Positions 1 through 14,862 are shown, counted from the first letter of the stretch. The stretch is DNA of 64,000 nucleotides from Massilia sp. Bi118 (GCF_918697865.1 NZ_CAKKMV010000003.1:62001-126000), one strand, 5' to 3'. The notes: a model not told the origin generated them from the sequence alone. Made by a program: numbers and translations.

Positions 1-243
1 TTCGTTCTGGCGCCGGTTGGCCGCCTCGGCGTCTTCCTGCAGGTGCTGGGCCTGGACCGCCGCCAGCACCAGGTGCTCGTTGGCTTCGCGCAGCATGCCG
101 ACCTCGTCTTCGAGGGAATGGATGCGGCGCAGCAAGAATTCCTCAGGCAGGGAGGCGCGCGGCAATTCATGCCTGGTGGCGCGCTGTTGCGAGGCCGTGC
201 TGTCGTCGTCTAGCGGTTCCATTACGTCCTCGTCCAGGCCCAT
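1..243 (-). CDS. Probable sensor histidine kinase, N-terminal fragment (cut by left window edge)
   Basis: Only the first 81 codons are inside the window. The ATG at 243 lies 6 nt beyond the stop codon of the KaiC-like gene, which suggests co-translation. The visible part has an acidic start (residues 1-15, many D/E) and then a long heptad-like helix from about residue 38, containing LREANEHLVLAA and ending in NRRQNE at the edge. Many Burkholderiales hybrid kinases begin with such a helix just before their HisKA domain, and KaiC-like genes are often followed by such kinases. The kinase domain itself is not visible, so the call rests on this helix and on context. Confidence 0.6.
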   Translation of the reverse strand, partial: MGLDEDVMEPLDDDSTASQQRATRHELPRASLPEEFLLRRIHSLEDEVGMLREANEHLVLAAVQAQHLQEDAEAANRRQNE

Positions 244-249
244 GCTGCG

Positions 250-1710
250 TCAGCGCCCCAGCGTTGGCCGGCCGACCAGCACGCCGTTCAGTTGCGATCC
301 TTTGGGGTAGACCTCGATCCCCTCCGCCGTGATCGTGTACTCGCGCAGGTCGCAGCTGTGATCGCAGCCGCGCACCTTCACTACCGTCATGAACTTGCGG
401 ATCGCGCCGTCGAATTCGGCATAGCGCATCGACAGCACGGCGTCGGTAAGGAAGCACAGCTCGTCCGGGCTGAAGCTGGCGCGGGTGTAGTCGTCTTCGG
501 TGCCCACCGTGACCAGCGCGGAAACGCCGCGCTTGGCCAGTTCGGACAGGGTGCGGAACACGGCCACGCGCAGGTCGGCGCGGACTTCCGGCGCCAGGTA
601 GAGCCCGATCTCGGACAGCGAATCGATCACCACCCGGGTGGCGCCGGTGCGGTCAATCGCGCTGCACATCTCGTCCATCAGCTCTTCGACGCTGAGCGAC
701 AGCGAGCGGCTTTCGACCACCGACACGTGGCCTTGCTGGACGATTTTCGCCAGCTCGGCGTTACGCAGGCGCGCCGTACCCTTCTCGAAGAACAGGGCGA
801 CGCCTTTCTCGCCGAGCGCGGCGCCGGCCTGCAGGAAGCGGGTGGCCATGATGGTCTTGCCGGCGCCGGTCGGCCCCGAGACCAGCATGGTATGGCCCTG
901 CGGCAGGCCGCCGTGCATCAGCTCGTCCACGCCCGGCACACCGGTCGGGATACGGCAGGGATTGCGGTCCACCGGCGTGCCGGGCAAGCGATCGGTGGCC
1001 AGCGGCGGCAGCAGGCGCGGATAGACGCGGATGCCGTCGTCCCCGATGCGCATGGTGTGGGCGCCCGTCATGTGGGCCTGGCCGCGCATCTTGTTGACGC
1101 GCAGCTTGCGCAGGGCCGAGTTGTCGTCCGCCGCCTGGTACAGGGTGAGCATGCCGTCGGCCACCGTGATGATCGGATTCGCCTCGACGTCGGCCTGCGA
1201 ATACTCGCCGATCAGGAAGGTGGTCGCCTGCCAGGTCGCCATGCGCGAGCCGAGTTCCTGGATGAACTGCTGCAGGTCGGACAGGCCTTCGTTGCCGGCG
1301 CGCGCGCTCTGCATCACGGAACGGAAGGAATCGACGAACACCAGGCCGGGGCCGAAATCCTCGACCTCACGCATGATGCGCTCGAGCACACCGAGGAAGT
1401 GGCCGGCGCGCAAGTCATCCGCCAAATTGACATAGCGGATGAACGGACCGACCTTGTCCATGTCGAAGAAGGAAAACTGCTGCTGGTAGCGCAGCATCTT
1501 CAGCGGCGGCTCGCCGAGCACCGTGAAGAACAGGGCGCGCCGTTCGGGACCGGCAAGCGCGAACATGATCTGGTGCGCCAGCGTGGTCTTGCCGCTGCCG
1601 GGGGCGCCGGCAATCAGGGTGAAGGAATATTCGGTCAGGCCGCCGCCGAGGAGGACGTCCAGGCCCGGAACTCCGGTCTCCAGCAATCCCAGGCGTACTT
1701 TGTCGGTCAT
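250..1710 (-). CDS. KaiC-like two-domain RecA-fold ATPase
   Basis: 486 aa with two tandem KaiC/RecA-type domains. Domain 1 has Walker A GAPGSGKTT at residues 35-43 and Walker B LVFVD near 123-127; domain 2 has Walker A GPTGAGKTI at 279-287 and Walker B VVID near 360-363. Length and order match the KaiC family. The C-terminal domain reads CFLTD (419-423) where cyanobacterial KaiC has the S431/T432 phosphorylation pair before ITD, so clock-type autophosphorylation looks unlikely. No kaiA or kaiB gene is visible. It starts directly after the stop of the 160-aa gene (TAAATG) and is followed by a probable sensor kinase, so it probably acts as an ATP-dependent signalling partner rather than an oscillator. 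Confidence 0.9.
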   Translation of the reverse strand: MTDKVRLGLLETGVPGLDVLLGGGLTEYSFTLIAGAPGSGKTTLAHQIMFALAGPERRALFFTVLGEPPLKMLRYQQQFSFFDMDKVGPFIRYVNLADDLRAGHFLGVLERIMREVEDFGPGLVFVDSFRSVMQSARAGNEGLSDLQQFIQELGSRMATWQATTFLIGEYSQADVEANPIITVADGMLTLYQAADDNSALRKLRVNKMRGQAHMTGAHTMRIGDDGIRVYPRLLPPLATDRLPGTPVDRNPCRIPTGVPGVDELMHGGLPQGHTMLVSGPTGAGKTIMATRFLQAGAALGEKGVALFFEKGTARLRNAELAKIVQQGHVSVVESRSLSLSVEELMDEMCSAIDRTGATRVVIDSLSEIGLYLAPEVRADLRVAVFRTLSELAKRGVSALVTVGTEDDYTRASFSPDELCFLTDAVLSMRYAEFDGAIRKFMTVVKVRGCDHSCDLREYTITAEGIEVYPKGSQLNGVLVGRPTLGR

Positions 1711-2193
1711 TTACTTGTGCTCCTGTACATCTTCCGGTCCCTGCTGCTCCGAGGCCCTGGCCTGCTCGAGGAGCCTGGCCGTGAGCGCCTCGCCGATCAG
1801 CGACGACAGCTGTCTGGTGAATGTGTTCAGCAACTCTCCGTTCGCGATGTCGGCCACGGTAGGCTCGGCGCCGGCCAGGTCGCGCTCGAGCGAACCCAGC
1901 AGTCCGCCGATCGACTTTTGCGTGGGATCCACGCGCAGCCATTCGTAGCGGGCTGCCAGCGTGCGCAGGGCGCGGCCGAACAACGCACAAAACCCGTTCT
2001 CGCCGATCAGGGTCACCAACTGGCCACTGATGCGGCGCCACGGGCGCAGCCGGTCCACGGTAGAGCCTGCCTGGGACTGTCCGCCACCCGGCAAGGCCTT
2101 ACCGTCATCGCTGGATTGTTGCCGCTCTTTGTCGTCTCTTTCCATGCAGGTCAACTGGGATTTATCTTGGTGCGGCACCGCCGAGGCGGCCAA
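1711..2193 (-). CDS. Hypothetical protein, first gene of the KaiC-like unit
   Basis: 160 aa if begun at the TTG at 2193, or 144 aa if begun at the ATG at 2145; no convincing ribosome site marks either. The first 50 residues are polar and low-complexity. From about residue 52 the protein looks helical (GQLVTLIGENGFCALFGRAL, then LLGSLERDLAG and LLNTFTRQLSSLIGEAL). No membrane segment or signal peptide is seen and I do not recognise a family. Its stop codon abuts the kaiC-like ATG, so it is probably a dedicated partner of that ATPase. A TATAAT hexamer on the minus strand (2208-2213) sits just upstream, but no good -35 accompanies it. Confidence 0.6.
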   Translation of the reverse strand: MAASAVPHQDKSQLTCMERDDKERQQSSDDGKALPGGGQSQAGSTVDRLRPWRRISGQLVTLIGENGFCALFGRALRTLAARYEWLRVDPTQKSIGGLLGSLERDLAGAEPTVADIANGELLNTFTRQLSSLIGEALTARLLEQARASEQQGPEDVQEHK

Positions 2194-2323
2194 GGCATGT
2201 GGGGCACATTATAGCTGCATAGCCGGAAGGGCACTCGTAATATCGTGACAATAATTTGCTTACTGTGCGGCACTGGCGGCTGCTACCATCCTTGTTCCAG
2301 ATAACAAGGACAAGCCGCCTTCC

Positions 2324-3979
2324 ATGCCCGACCGCCGATTCCACCTTCCCAGCTTGTTGCGCTGCGCACTGTTCGCCGCCCTGCCCGCTTTTTCCACTGC
2401 CCGCGCCGCTGCCCCTGCTCGTGCTTCCGGCCCGGCCGTCCAGGAAGCGCCGCTGCGCGCCCACCTGGCCTTCCTCGCCGACGACCTGCTGGAAGGCCGC
2501 GGCACCGGGCAACGCGGCGGCGAACTCACCGTGCGCTACCTGGAGACCCAGGCCGCCGCCGTCGGCCTGAAGCCGGCCGCCGGCAAGGGCTACCGCCAGA
2601 AGGTCGAGCTGGTGGGCCAGAAGACCCAGGCCGGCAGCGTGCTCCGCTTCGAGGCCGGCGGCAAGACCATCGCCGCGACCTTCGATCAGGGCGCCGTCTA
2701 CGGCAACGCCAACGGCCAGGCGGAGACGCGGCTGGACGCCCCCATCGTCTTCGTCGGCTACGGCATCGATGCGCCGGATGAAGCCTGGAACGATTTCGCC
2801 GGCGCCGACCTGAAAGGCAAGCTGCTGGTGGCGATGGTCAACGACCCGCAGCCGACCGCCGCCGAGCCGGCGCGCTTCGGCGGCAAATCGCTGAGCTGGT
2901 ACGGCCGCTGGACCTACAAGTTCGAAGAAGCCCAGCGCCAGGGCGCGGCCGGCATCCTGCTGATCCACACCACGCCGTCCGCATCCTATCCGTGGAGCGT
3001 CCCGGTCACCAGCTTCACCCACGAGCAGTTCCACCTGGCCGGCCCCGGCAACGCGCTGCAGGGCTGGATCAGCGAAGACATGGCGCGCACCCTGTTCAGC
3101 GCGGCCGGCCAGGACCTCGACGCCTTGCGCGCCCGCGCCGAAGTCAAGGGCTTCCGCCCCGTCGAACTGAAGGCGACCGTCCACGCGCAGGTCAAGAGCG
3201 CGGTGCGCCAGGTGGCCGAGTACAACGTGGCCGGCATCGTGCCCGGCACCGACCCGAAGCTGCGCGAGGAAGCGGTGATCTATTCGGCGCACTGGGACCA
3301 CCTCGGCATCGACGTGCAGAACGGGAAGCCGGACCACATCTGGAACGGCGCCATCGACAACGGCTCCGGCACCGCCGCCCTGCTGGCGATGGCCCAGGCC
3401 GCGGTGGCGCATCCGGCACGCCGCACCCAGATCTTCCTCTGGCCCTGCGCCGAGGAACAGGGCCTGCTGGGCGCCCTCGCCTACACCCGCGCGCCCCTGT
3501 GGCCGCTGTCGAAAACCGCGGCCGACCTGAACCTCGACAGCATGAACTTCGTCGGTCCCACGCGCGACATCGGCGTGCCCGGCGCCGAGCGCAGCACGCT
3601 GCTCGATACCTCGCGCGCCGTGGCGCAGGAGATGGGTCTGTCGATCGCCCCAACGGTGCCGGATCTCGGCGGCGCCTACTTCCGCGCCGACCACTTCATG
3701 TTCGCGAAGGCGGGCGTCCCGGCCTTCAACGTCGGCTCGGCGGTGTTCTCCGGCGACGGCAGCTTCGCCTTCGCGCACGACGCGGCTTCTTCGAGCAGCC
3801 GCATGCGCGCCTTCACCAGGGACTACCACCAGGTGAGCGACCAGTACGATCCAGGCTGGGATTTGACGGGCATGGTGCAGCAGGCGCAGTTCACGCTGAA
3901 CCTGGGCTATGCGGTGGCGAATGCGGCGGCGATGCCGGTTTGGAAAACGGGCGAAGCCTGGGGAAAGGTGAAACGATGA
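2324..3979 (+). CDS. Exported M28-family zinc aminopeptidase
   Basis: 551 aa. Residues 1-28 look like a signal peptide (RR, hydrophobic LLRCALFAALPAF, ARA-A cleavage region). The M28 catalytic fold is complete: H323/D325 in SAHWDH, bridging D345 in GAIDNGSG, general base E377 and ligand E378 in CAEEQG, D405 in LNLDSMN and H457 in RADHF. A segment around 130-300 fits the protease-associated insert common in this family. Likely role: hydrolysis of N-terminal residues from peptides in the periplasm or outside the cell. Its end overlaps the next gene by 4 nt (ATGA), so the two peptidases are probably made together. Confidence 0.9.
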   Translation: MPDRRFHLPSLLRCALFAALPAFSTARAAAPARASGPAVQEAPLRAHLAFLADDLLEGRGTGQRGGELTVRYLETQAAAVGLKPAAGKGYRQKVELVGQKTQAGSVLRFEAGGKTIAATFDQGAVYGNANGQAETRLDAPIVFVGYGIDAPDEAWNDFAGADLKGKLLVAMVNDPQPTAAEPARFGGKSLSWYGRWTYKFEEAQRQGAAGILLIHTTPSASYPWSVPVTSFTHEQFHLAGPGNALQGWISEDMARTLFSAAGQDLDALRARAEVKGFRPVELKATVHAQVKSAVRQVAEYNVAGIVPGTDPKLREEAVIYSAHWDHLGIDVQNGKPDHIWNGAIDNGSGTAALLAMAQAAVAHPARRTQIFLWPCAEEQGLLGALAYTRAPLWPLSKTAADLNLDSMNFVGPTRDIGVPGAERSTLLDTSRAVAQEMGLSIAPTVPDLGGAYFRADHFMFAKAGVPAFNVGSAVFSGDGSFAFAHDAASSSSRMRAFTRDYHQVSDQYDPGWDLTGMVQQAQFTLNLGYAVANAAAMPVWKTGEAWGKVKR

Positions 3980-5727
3980 GACTCCGCACTGCAACTCTGG
4001 TCCTTGCCCTTGCCGCACTGGCGCCCATGGCTTCGGTCGCCACCCCGGCCGCCACGCCCGCCGACACCCGCTTCCAGGCTCTCTACCAGCAGGAATGGAA
4101 GTGGCGCATAGCCCAGCGCCTGGCCGACGACGAGGACCAGCCCAAGGGCCGGCGCCCGGAACTGCCGCGCGTCGACGCCGCCACCCAGGAAGCGCGCCGC
4201 CGCTACTGGGAGGACGTGCTGAAGCGCCTGTCCGCCATCGACCCGGCCGCACTGTCGAAGGAAGAACGCATCAACTACGCGGTCTACCGCGCCCAGATCC
4301 AGGCCCTGTATGAAGCCCAGCGCTTCCGCGAATACGAGCAGCCGGTGAATGCCGACAGCGCCTTCTGGACCGACATCACCTATGCCGCAAGGCGATCCTT
4401 CAAGTCGGCGCAGGAATACCGGGACTACCTCCTGCTGCTGCGCGACATGCCGCGCTACTACCGCGAGCAGTTGGCCAACATGCGCGCCGGCCTGGCGCGC
4501 GGCTTCACGCCGCCGCGCGTGACGCTGGCCGGGCGCGACGTCCCGCTGGCGACCGTGGCGGAAGCAAAGTCTCCGCAGGACACCATCTTCTATGCGCCCT
4601 TCAAGAGCATGCCGGCGAATATCCCGGCCGCCGAGCAGGCCCGCCTGCGCGAGGAAGCCGCGGCCGTCATCCGCGACAGCGTGCAGCCGGCCCACGCCGA
4701 GGTGCTGGCCTATGTGCGCAGCGAGTACTTCCCGAAGGCGCGCGTGGCGCTGGCGGCCGAGAGCCTCCCCGAGGGCAAGGCCTATTACCAGTCGAAGATC
4801 GTCGAGTACACGACCACCTCGATGACGGCCGACGAGATCCACCGCATCGGCCTGTCCGAGATGGCGAAGATCCGCGCCGAGATGCAGCAGGCAATGAGCC
4901 AGGCCGGCTTCAAGGGCGAGCTGCCCGCCTTCCTGGCTTTCCTGCGCAGCGACCCGCAGTTCTATGCGAAGACGCCGGACGAGCTCCTGAAGGCCGCGGC
5001 CTGGATCGCCAAGAAGTTCGACGGCAAGGCCGACCAGTATTTTGGCTACCTGCCGCGCCGCCGCTTCGCGATCGTCCCGGTGCCGCCGGACCAGGCGCCC
5101 TACTACACCTCGGCGCGCGGCGGTCCTGGCATCTACCTCGTCAACACCTACAACCTGCCGGCGCGCGCCCTGTACAGCCTCCCGGCACTGACCCTGCACG
5201 AATCGGCGCCCGGCCACGCCTTCCAGATGCCGGTGGCGCTGGAACAGAAAGGCGTACCGCCCTTCCGCAGGGCCTACATTTCGGCCTACGGCGAGGGCTG
5301 GGCGCTGTACTCTGAACGCCTGGGCACCGAGATGGGTATCTACGAGACGCCCTACGAAGTCTTCGGCATGCTGAGCTACCAGGCCTGGCGCGCGGCGCGG
5401 CTGGTGGTCGATACCGGCATCCACGCCCAGGGCTGGACCCGCGAACAGGCACAGGCCTACATGCACGACAACACGGCCCTGTCCGACCACGAGATCGAGA
5501 CCGAAGTCGACCGCTACATCTCCTGGCCAGGCCAGGCACTGTCCTACTATCTGGGCGAGATGGCGATCATGGGGGCGCGTAAAAAGGCGGAGGCGGCGCT
5601 CGGGCCGAAGTTCGACATCCGCGCCTTCCACGACACCGTGCTGCAGCTTGGGTCGGTGCCGCTGCCGGTGCTGGAGGCGCGGATCGATACCTTCATTGCG
5701 GAAGGTGGGAAGTCGCCGTATCGCTAG
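3976..5727 (+). CDS. DUF885 family exported protein (putative metallopeptidase)
   Basis: 583 aa from the ATG at 3976, which overlaps the preceding stop codon. Residues 1-23 form a signal peptide (LVLALAALAPMASVA). The family hallmark HESAPGH lies at residues 408-414 and is followed by AYGEGWALYSE, the arrangement of HExxPGH and downstream Glu seen in DUF885 proteins and related to zinc peptidases. Most of the rest is predicted helical. The coupled M28 aminopeptidase gene suggests that both degrade peptides in the same compartment. The substrate is unknown. Confidence 0.85.
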   Translation: MRLRTATLVLALAALAPMASVATPAATPADTRFQALYQQEWKWRIAQRLADDEDQPKGRRPELPRVDAATQEARRRYWEDVLKRLSAIDPAALSKEERINYAVYRAQIQALYEAQRFREYEQPVNADSAFWTDITYAARRSFKSAQEYRDYLLLLRDMPRYYREQLANMRAGLARGFTPPRVTLAGRDVPLATVAEAKSPQDTIFYAPFKSMPANIPAAEQARLREEAAAVIRDSVQPAHAEVLAYVRSEYFPKARVALAAESLPEGKAYYQSKIVEYTTTSMTADEIHRIGLSEMAKIRAEMQQAMSQAGFKGELPAFLAFLRSDPQFYAKTPDELLKAAAWIAKKFDGKADQYFGYLPRRRFAIVPVPPDQAPYYTSARGGPGIYLVNTYNLPARALYSLPALTLHESAPGHAFQMPVALEQKGVPPFRRAYISAYGEGWALYSERLGTEMGIYETPYEVFGMLSYQAWRAARLVVDTGIHAQGWTREQAQAYMHDNTALSDHEIETEVDRYISWPGQALSYYLGEMAIMGARKKAEAALGPKFDIRAFHDTVLQLGSVPLPVLEARIDTFIAEGGKSPYR

Positions 5728-5730
5728 GCC

Positions 5731-5807
5731 GTAGGGTGGTCACACCGTGCCCACGCCGACGCTTGCATGAGGCTTGCTCTTGCGTGGGCTCGGGGAGCCC
5801 ACCCTAC
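5731..5807 (+). repeat. Family B intergenic palindrome pair (GTAGGGTGGGC type)
   Basis: Two inverted copies of a roughly 25-bp unit: one reading GTAGGGTGGTCACACC at 5731 and its inverted partner ending GAGCCCACCCTAC at 5807. They sit between the convergent ends of the DUF885 gene and the barrel gene. Related copies occur at 28209-28265, 39083-39140 and 42097-42121. Each unit is itself nearly palindromic (GTGGGC/GCCCAC), as in REP-type elements. Confidence 0.75.
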
Positions 5808-5808
5808 C

Positions 5809-6312
5809 TTACAGCAGCTTGATCTTCAACTGCACCGAGATACCGCCATACAGCCGGTCCTTGTAGCTCGGAATGATGCCGACGTTGACGCCGACGCGCT
5901 GGTACTCGTAAGTCAGCGTGGGGATCGCGGCCGGGAACCAGCCGCCGTCGCGCATGTGCGGGTAACCGTTGAAGGCGGCGATGGCCGCGCCCACGCGCAC
6001 CGGGCCGATCGCATACGGCTGCCAGATCACGCCGGCGTAGTTCGAGTAGTCACGGTCGCTGTTGTAAAAGCGGCCGGCGGTGGCCGCCATCGTGCCGGAA
6101 AAGCGGTACTCGGCGCCGAGGCCCCAGTTGGCGCCGTTCAAGTCCTTGTCGCGGTCGAAGTGGTACGTGGCGAAGCCGCTGTCGATCCAGAACTCGCTCT
6201 TTGGCGCGGGGTCGATCTTCGTGAACAGGTCGCCGGCATGCGCCGCTTGCGCAAAAGCGAAGGCCAGCGCCAGGCCGCAGGCCAATGCCGGCTTGATGAA
6301 ATGCTTGTTCAA
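5809..6312 (-). CDS. Small outer-membrane beta-barrel protein
   Basis: 167 aa. It begins with TTG at 6312, and TTGA overlaps the def stop codon, which suggests translational coupling. Residues 1-26 are a signal peptide ([18 protein letters not shown]). The mature 140 residues consist of alternating aromatic/polar strands ([33 protein letters not shown]) typical of an eight-stranded barrel such as PagP, and end in KIKLL. No PagP catalytic signature can be assigned with confidence. It is the last gene of the smc-to-def run and converges on the DUF885 gene. Confidence 0.7.
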   Translation of the reverse strand: MNKHFIKPALACGLALAFAFAQAAHAGDLFTKIDPAPKSEFWIDSGFATYHFDRDKDLNGANWGLGAEYRFSGTMAATAGRFYNSDRDYSNYAGVIWQPYAIGPVRVGAAIAAFNGYPHMRDGGWFPAAIPTLTYEYQRVGVNVGIIPSYKDRLYGGISVQLKIKLL

Positions 6313-6845
6313 TCGTCTGCCTTCGGATCGAGATCGGGAAACATGACTTCGGTGTAGCCGAAGCGGGAAAAGTCCTTGATGCGCATCGGATAGAGGATGC
6401 CCAGCAGGTGGTCGACCTCGTGCTGCACCACGCGCGCATGGAAGCCATCGACGTCGCGGCTGATGCGCTTGCCGTACTGGTCAACGCCTTCGTAATGCAG
6501 CTTCGTGTAGCGTGGGACGCTGCCGCGCAGGCCCGGCACCGACAGGCAGCCTTCGAAGCCCTCTTCCATCTCATCGGAGAGCGGTTTCAGGACCGGATTG
6601 ATCAGCACCGTCTCCGGCACGCTCGGGGCGTCCGGGTAGCGCTGGTTCTGCCCGAAGCCGAAGATCACCAGCTGCAGGTTGACGCCGATCTGCGGCGCGG
6701 CCAGGCCGGCGCCGTCGACCGCGTGCATGGTCTCGAACATGTCGGCGATCAGGGCATGCAGCTCGGGCGTGTCGAACTCTTTTACCGGCTCGGCCACGCG
6801 CAGCAGGCGCGGGTCGCCCATCTTCAGGATTTCGCGGATCGTCAT
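6309..6845 (-). CDS. def: Peptide deformylase
   Basis: 178 aa, normal length. It removes the formyl group from the N-terminal methionine of new proteins. All three motifs are present: GLAAPQ at 47-52, EGCLS with metal ligand C100, and HEVDH at 142-146 with the two His ligands and catalytic Glu. The start at 6845 lies 9 nt after the galU stop, and the stop overlaps the barrel gene. Here def travels with galU rather than with fmt; a second deformylase elsewhere in the genome is likely but cannot be seen. Confidence 0.95.
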   Translation of the reverse strand: MTIREILKMGDPRLLRVAEPVKEFDTPELHALIADMFETMHAVDGAGLAAPQIGVNLQLVIFGFGQNQRYPDAPSVPETVLINPVLKPLSDEMEEGFEGCLSVPGLRGSVPRYTKLHYEGVDQYGKRISRDVDGFHARVVQHEVDHLLGILYPMRIKDFSRFGYTEVMFPDLDPKADD

Positions 6846-6854
6846 GTCGGCTCC

Positions 6855-7742
<888 letters not shown>

Positions 7743-7764
7743 TCTCGTTCTCTCAATCGATTCT

Positions 7765-11337
<3,573 letters not shown>

Positions 11338-11341
<4 letters not shown>

Positions 11342-14300
11342 GCTGCTTGTGCCTCAGTAGCGAAATTCGCGGCGGACTCCATGTCCACCGCCACGATGCG
11401 CGATACGCCCTGCTCCTGCATCGTCACACCGATCAGTTGATTGGCCATCTCCATCGCGATCTTGTTGTGCGAGATGAAGAGGAATTGGGTATGGTCCGAC
11501 ATGCGTTTGACCATGCGGCAGAAGCGCTCGGTATTGGCGTCGTCCAGGGGCGCATCCACCTCGTCGAGGAGGCAGAACGGCGCGGGATTCAAACGGAACA
11601 TCGAGAACACCAGTGCCGTCGCGGTCAGGGCCTTTTCGCCGCCGGACAGCAGGTGGATCGTGGCGTTCTTCTTGCCCGGCGGCTGGGCCATGACCTGCAC
11701 GCCGGCGTCGAGGATCTCTTCGCCGGTCATCACCAGCTTGGCCGTGCCGCCGCCGAACAGGATCGGGAACAGCTCCGAGAAATTGGCGTTGACGCGATCA
11801 AAAGTGTCTTGGAGCAGGTCGCGCGATTCGCGGTCGATGCGGGAAATCGCGCCTTCCAGCGTGGCGATGGCCTCCTGCAGGTCGGCGTTCTGCGAATCGA
11901 GGAAGCGCTTGCGCTCCGTGGCCTGGGCCAGCTCTTCGACCGCGGCCAGGTTCACCGCGCCCAGCGCCGTGATCGCATTGGTCAGGCGCGTGACCTCGCC
12001 CTGCAGGTATTGCGGCTTCATGTCCGGCTGCAGCTTCTGCGCGAGTTCCGCCTCGTCGGCGCCGGTGGCGCTCAGGGCTTCGGCAAACTGTTCCTGGTTC
12101 AGGCGCGCGGCCTGCTCCTTCAGCTGCATCTCGGTGATGCGCTCACGCTGCGGCTGCAGGCTGCGCTCCGCGCCCATGCGCGCTTCCTCGGCGGCGCGCA
12201 GCTGCTGCGTCAGCTGGTCGAGCTCATGGCGCGCATCGGACAGCGCCTGTTCCTGCGCGGTGCGGCGCGCCAGCAGCTCCTGCAGGCCTTCGGCCGCGGT
12301 GCCGGATTCGATGGCTTCCAGCTCCATCTTGCCGGCGCCTATGCTTTCCAGGACCTGCTCCGCCTGCTGGTTCGCGGTGGCGATGGTGCGGCGCAGTTCC
12401 TCGATGCGGCTGCGCTGGGTCTTTTCAGCGAACACCGCTTCCTGGGCCGAGCGCTCCAGCTCGCGCAGCTTGTCGCGCGCTTCGTTCAGAACCCGTTCCT
12501 GGTCCAGGAATTCGGTCTGGCGGTCTTCATGGGCGCCCTGCAGCTCAGCCAGCTCCATGTCCAGCTCTTCGAACCGGGCTTCGGCCTCGGCCTTGATCTG
12601 GCGCTGCTCGGCTTCCTGGGCCGCGATCTCGTCGAGGTCGGCGGAGATCTGGCCGCTGCGCTGGTTGAAGCGGGCTTCGACTTCGGCCTGCTTCACGACC
12701 TCGATCTGCAGGGCGTGGGTTTCGCGCTGCAGGGTCGCGACCTTCTGGCGGCCTTCCTGCAGGCGGCGCTGCAGCTCGCTCACCGCGGCGTCGGCGCGGA
12801 TCGCGCGGGTGCGCGCCTCGTCCAGCAGCAGGACCTGGGCCCGCAGCTGCTTGACGATGTTGTCGATCTCGTGCTGGCGCGCCAGCACGCCGTCCTGCTC
12901 GGCGTCGGCGGCATAGAAACGCACGCTGTTGCGGCTGACGATGTGGCCGTGCGGCGTGACGAAGCAGCCGCCCTCCGGCAGGCGCTCGCGCTGGGCCAGC
13001 GCCGCGCCTGGATCATCGGCGGCATAGACTTCGTGCAGCCAGTCGTCCAGCAGGCCGCGCAGGCCGGGGTCGTTCAGTTTGAGCAGGCTGGCGAAAGGCT
13101 TCAGGCCATGGGCTGCCGGCCGCGCGGGCGCATTCGTCGACGGCGTGTACACCGCCATGCGGGCCGGCGGCGCATCGCCGAAGAAGCCGCGCGCCCAGTC
13201 CAGGTTCGAGATCTCGAGGGCGCCGGTGCGCTCGCGCAGCACCGATTCCAGCGCCGTCTCCCAGCCGGTTTCGATGTCGAGCTTCTGCCACAGGCGCGGC
13301 AGCTTGTCGAGTTCGTGCTTCTGCAGCCAGGGCTGGACCTTGCCCTGGGTCTGGACCCGGTCCTGCAGCTGGCGCAGGGCTGACAGGCGCGCTTCCAGCT
13401 TCGCATTCGCCGCGGTCTCCTGCTGGACCTGGGCGTGGGCTTCGCGCCTTTCCTGCTCGCTGGACTCCTGGCGGCTGGCGGCTTCCTCCAGCATCAGGGT
13501 CTGCTCTTCCAGCTGCAGCTGCTTTTCTTCCTGCTGCATGCGCAGGTTGTCGAGGTGGCCGGTGTCCGGCAGGTTCAGGTTGCCGCGCTCCTGCTGCAGG
13601 CGCTCGCGCCGCGTCGCCAGGGTGGCCAGGATGTTCGAGGCATTGCGCTGGTGCGCCGACGAGAGCTCGATGCGCTGCTGGATCTGCATGATGCGGGCGC
13701 GCGATTCGGCCGACTTTTCCTGGGACGCGCGCCAGGCGGCGTCGAGTTCCGGCAGGCGTTCGTTCTGCGCCTCGACGGCGATCTGCGCGCCTTCGACGCG
13801 CGCAGCCAGCTCTTCGAGGCGGTATTCGGCTTCTTCGATCTGCTCCTGGGTATCGCGCGCCTGGTTCAGCCACTGCTCGCGCTGGGCGGTCAGGGTGCCG
13901 ATCTGGTTCTGCAGGCGCGTGCGCGACTCGACCACGAACTTGATCCGCGCTTCCAGGCTGCCGATCTCGGAATTGGTCTGATAGAGCTCACCCTGGGCCG
14001 CGTGCAGGCGATCCCCGGTCGCATAATGCGCCTGGCGCATGCGCTCGAGTTCCAGTTCCAGGTGGCGCATCTTCGCGTTCTGTTCTTCGAGGCCGGTCTG
14101 GGCCTGCTCCATCTCGAGGAACCAGCGCGCCTGCTCGGACTTCGCTTCGTTCTTCCGCAGCAGCCAGAGCAGCTTCTGCTTTTCTTCCTGGTCGGCCTGC
14201 AGCTGGTGGAAGCGGTTCGCCACCGCGGCTTGCGCTTCCAGCTTTTCGAGGTTGGCGTTCAGCTCGCGCAGGATGTCGTCGACCCTGGTCAGGTTTTCGC

Positions 14301-14862
14301 GCGTGTCGGACAGCCGGTTCTCGGTCTCGCGGCGCCGCTCCTTGTACTTCGAGACGCCGGCCGCCTCTTCCAGGAACACGCGGAGCTCCTCGGGGCGCGA
14401 CTCGATGATGCGGGAGATCATGCCCTGGCCGATGATGGCGTAGGCGCGCGGGCCGAGGCCGGTGCCGAGGAAGATGTCCTGGATGTCGCGCCGGCGCACC
14501 GGCTGGCCGTTGATGTAATAGGTCGAAGTGCCGTCGCGCGTCAGCGTGCGCTTGACGGCGATCTCGGCGTACTGCCCCCACTGCCCGGCCGCCTTGCCGG
14601 CGCTGTTGTCGAATACCAGTTCGACCGAGGCGCGCCCGGCCGGCTTGCGGTGGGTGGAGCCGTTGAAAATCACGTCCTGCATCGACTCGCCGCGCAGCTC
14701 GGAGGCTTTCGATTCGCCCAGCACCCAGCGTACGGCATCGATGATGTTCGACTTGCCGCATCCGTTCGGGCCGACCACGCCGACCAGTTGCCCCGGCACC
14801 TGGAAATTGGTGGGATCGACGAAAGACTTAAATCCCGACAATTTGATGGAGGATAGACGCAC
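11338..14862 (-). CDS. smc: Chromosome segregation protein SMC
   Basis: 1174 aa, the usual length. The N-terminal ATPase lobe has Walker A GPNGCGKS at 31-38. Two long coiled coils (roughly 170-510 and 670-1010) flank a hinge domain near 520-650. The C-terminal lobe carries signature LSGGEKA and Walker B PFCLLDEVDAPLDD. SMC organises and helps separate sister chromosomes with ScpA/ScpB, which are not encoded here. It is the first gene of the minus-strand run smc-zipA-ligA-galU-def. Coding a true SMC instead of MukB fits a betaproteobacterium. Confidence 0.97.

Noticed and set aside
292-2214. 640-codon open frame on the plus strand opposite the KaiC-like gene
   Set aside because: It mirrors the real minus-strand genes in GC-rich DNA and encodes an Arg/Ala/His-rich, low-complexity sequence without recognisable domains.
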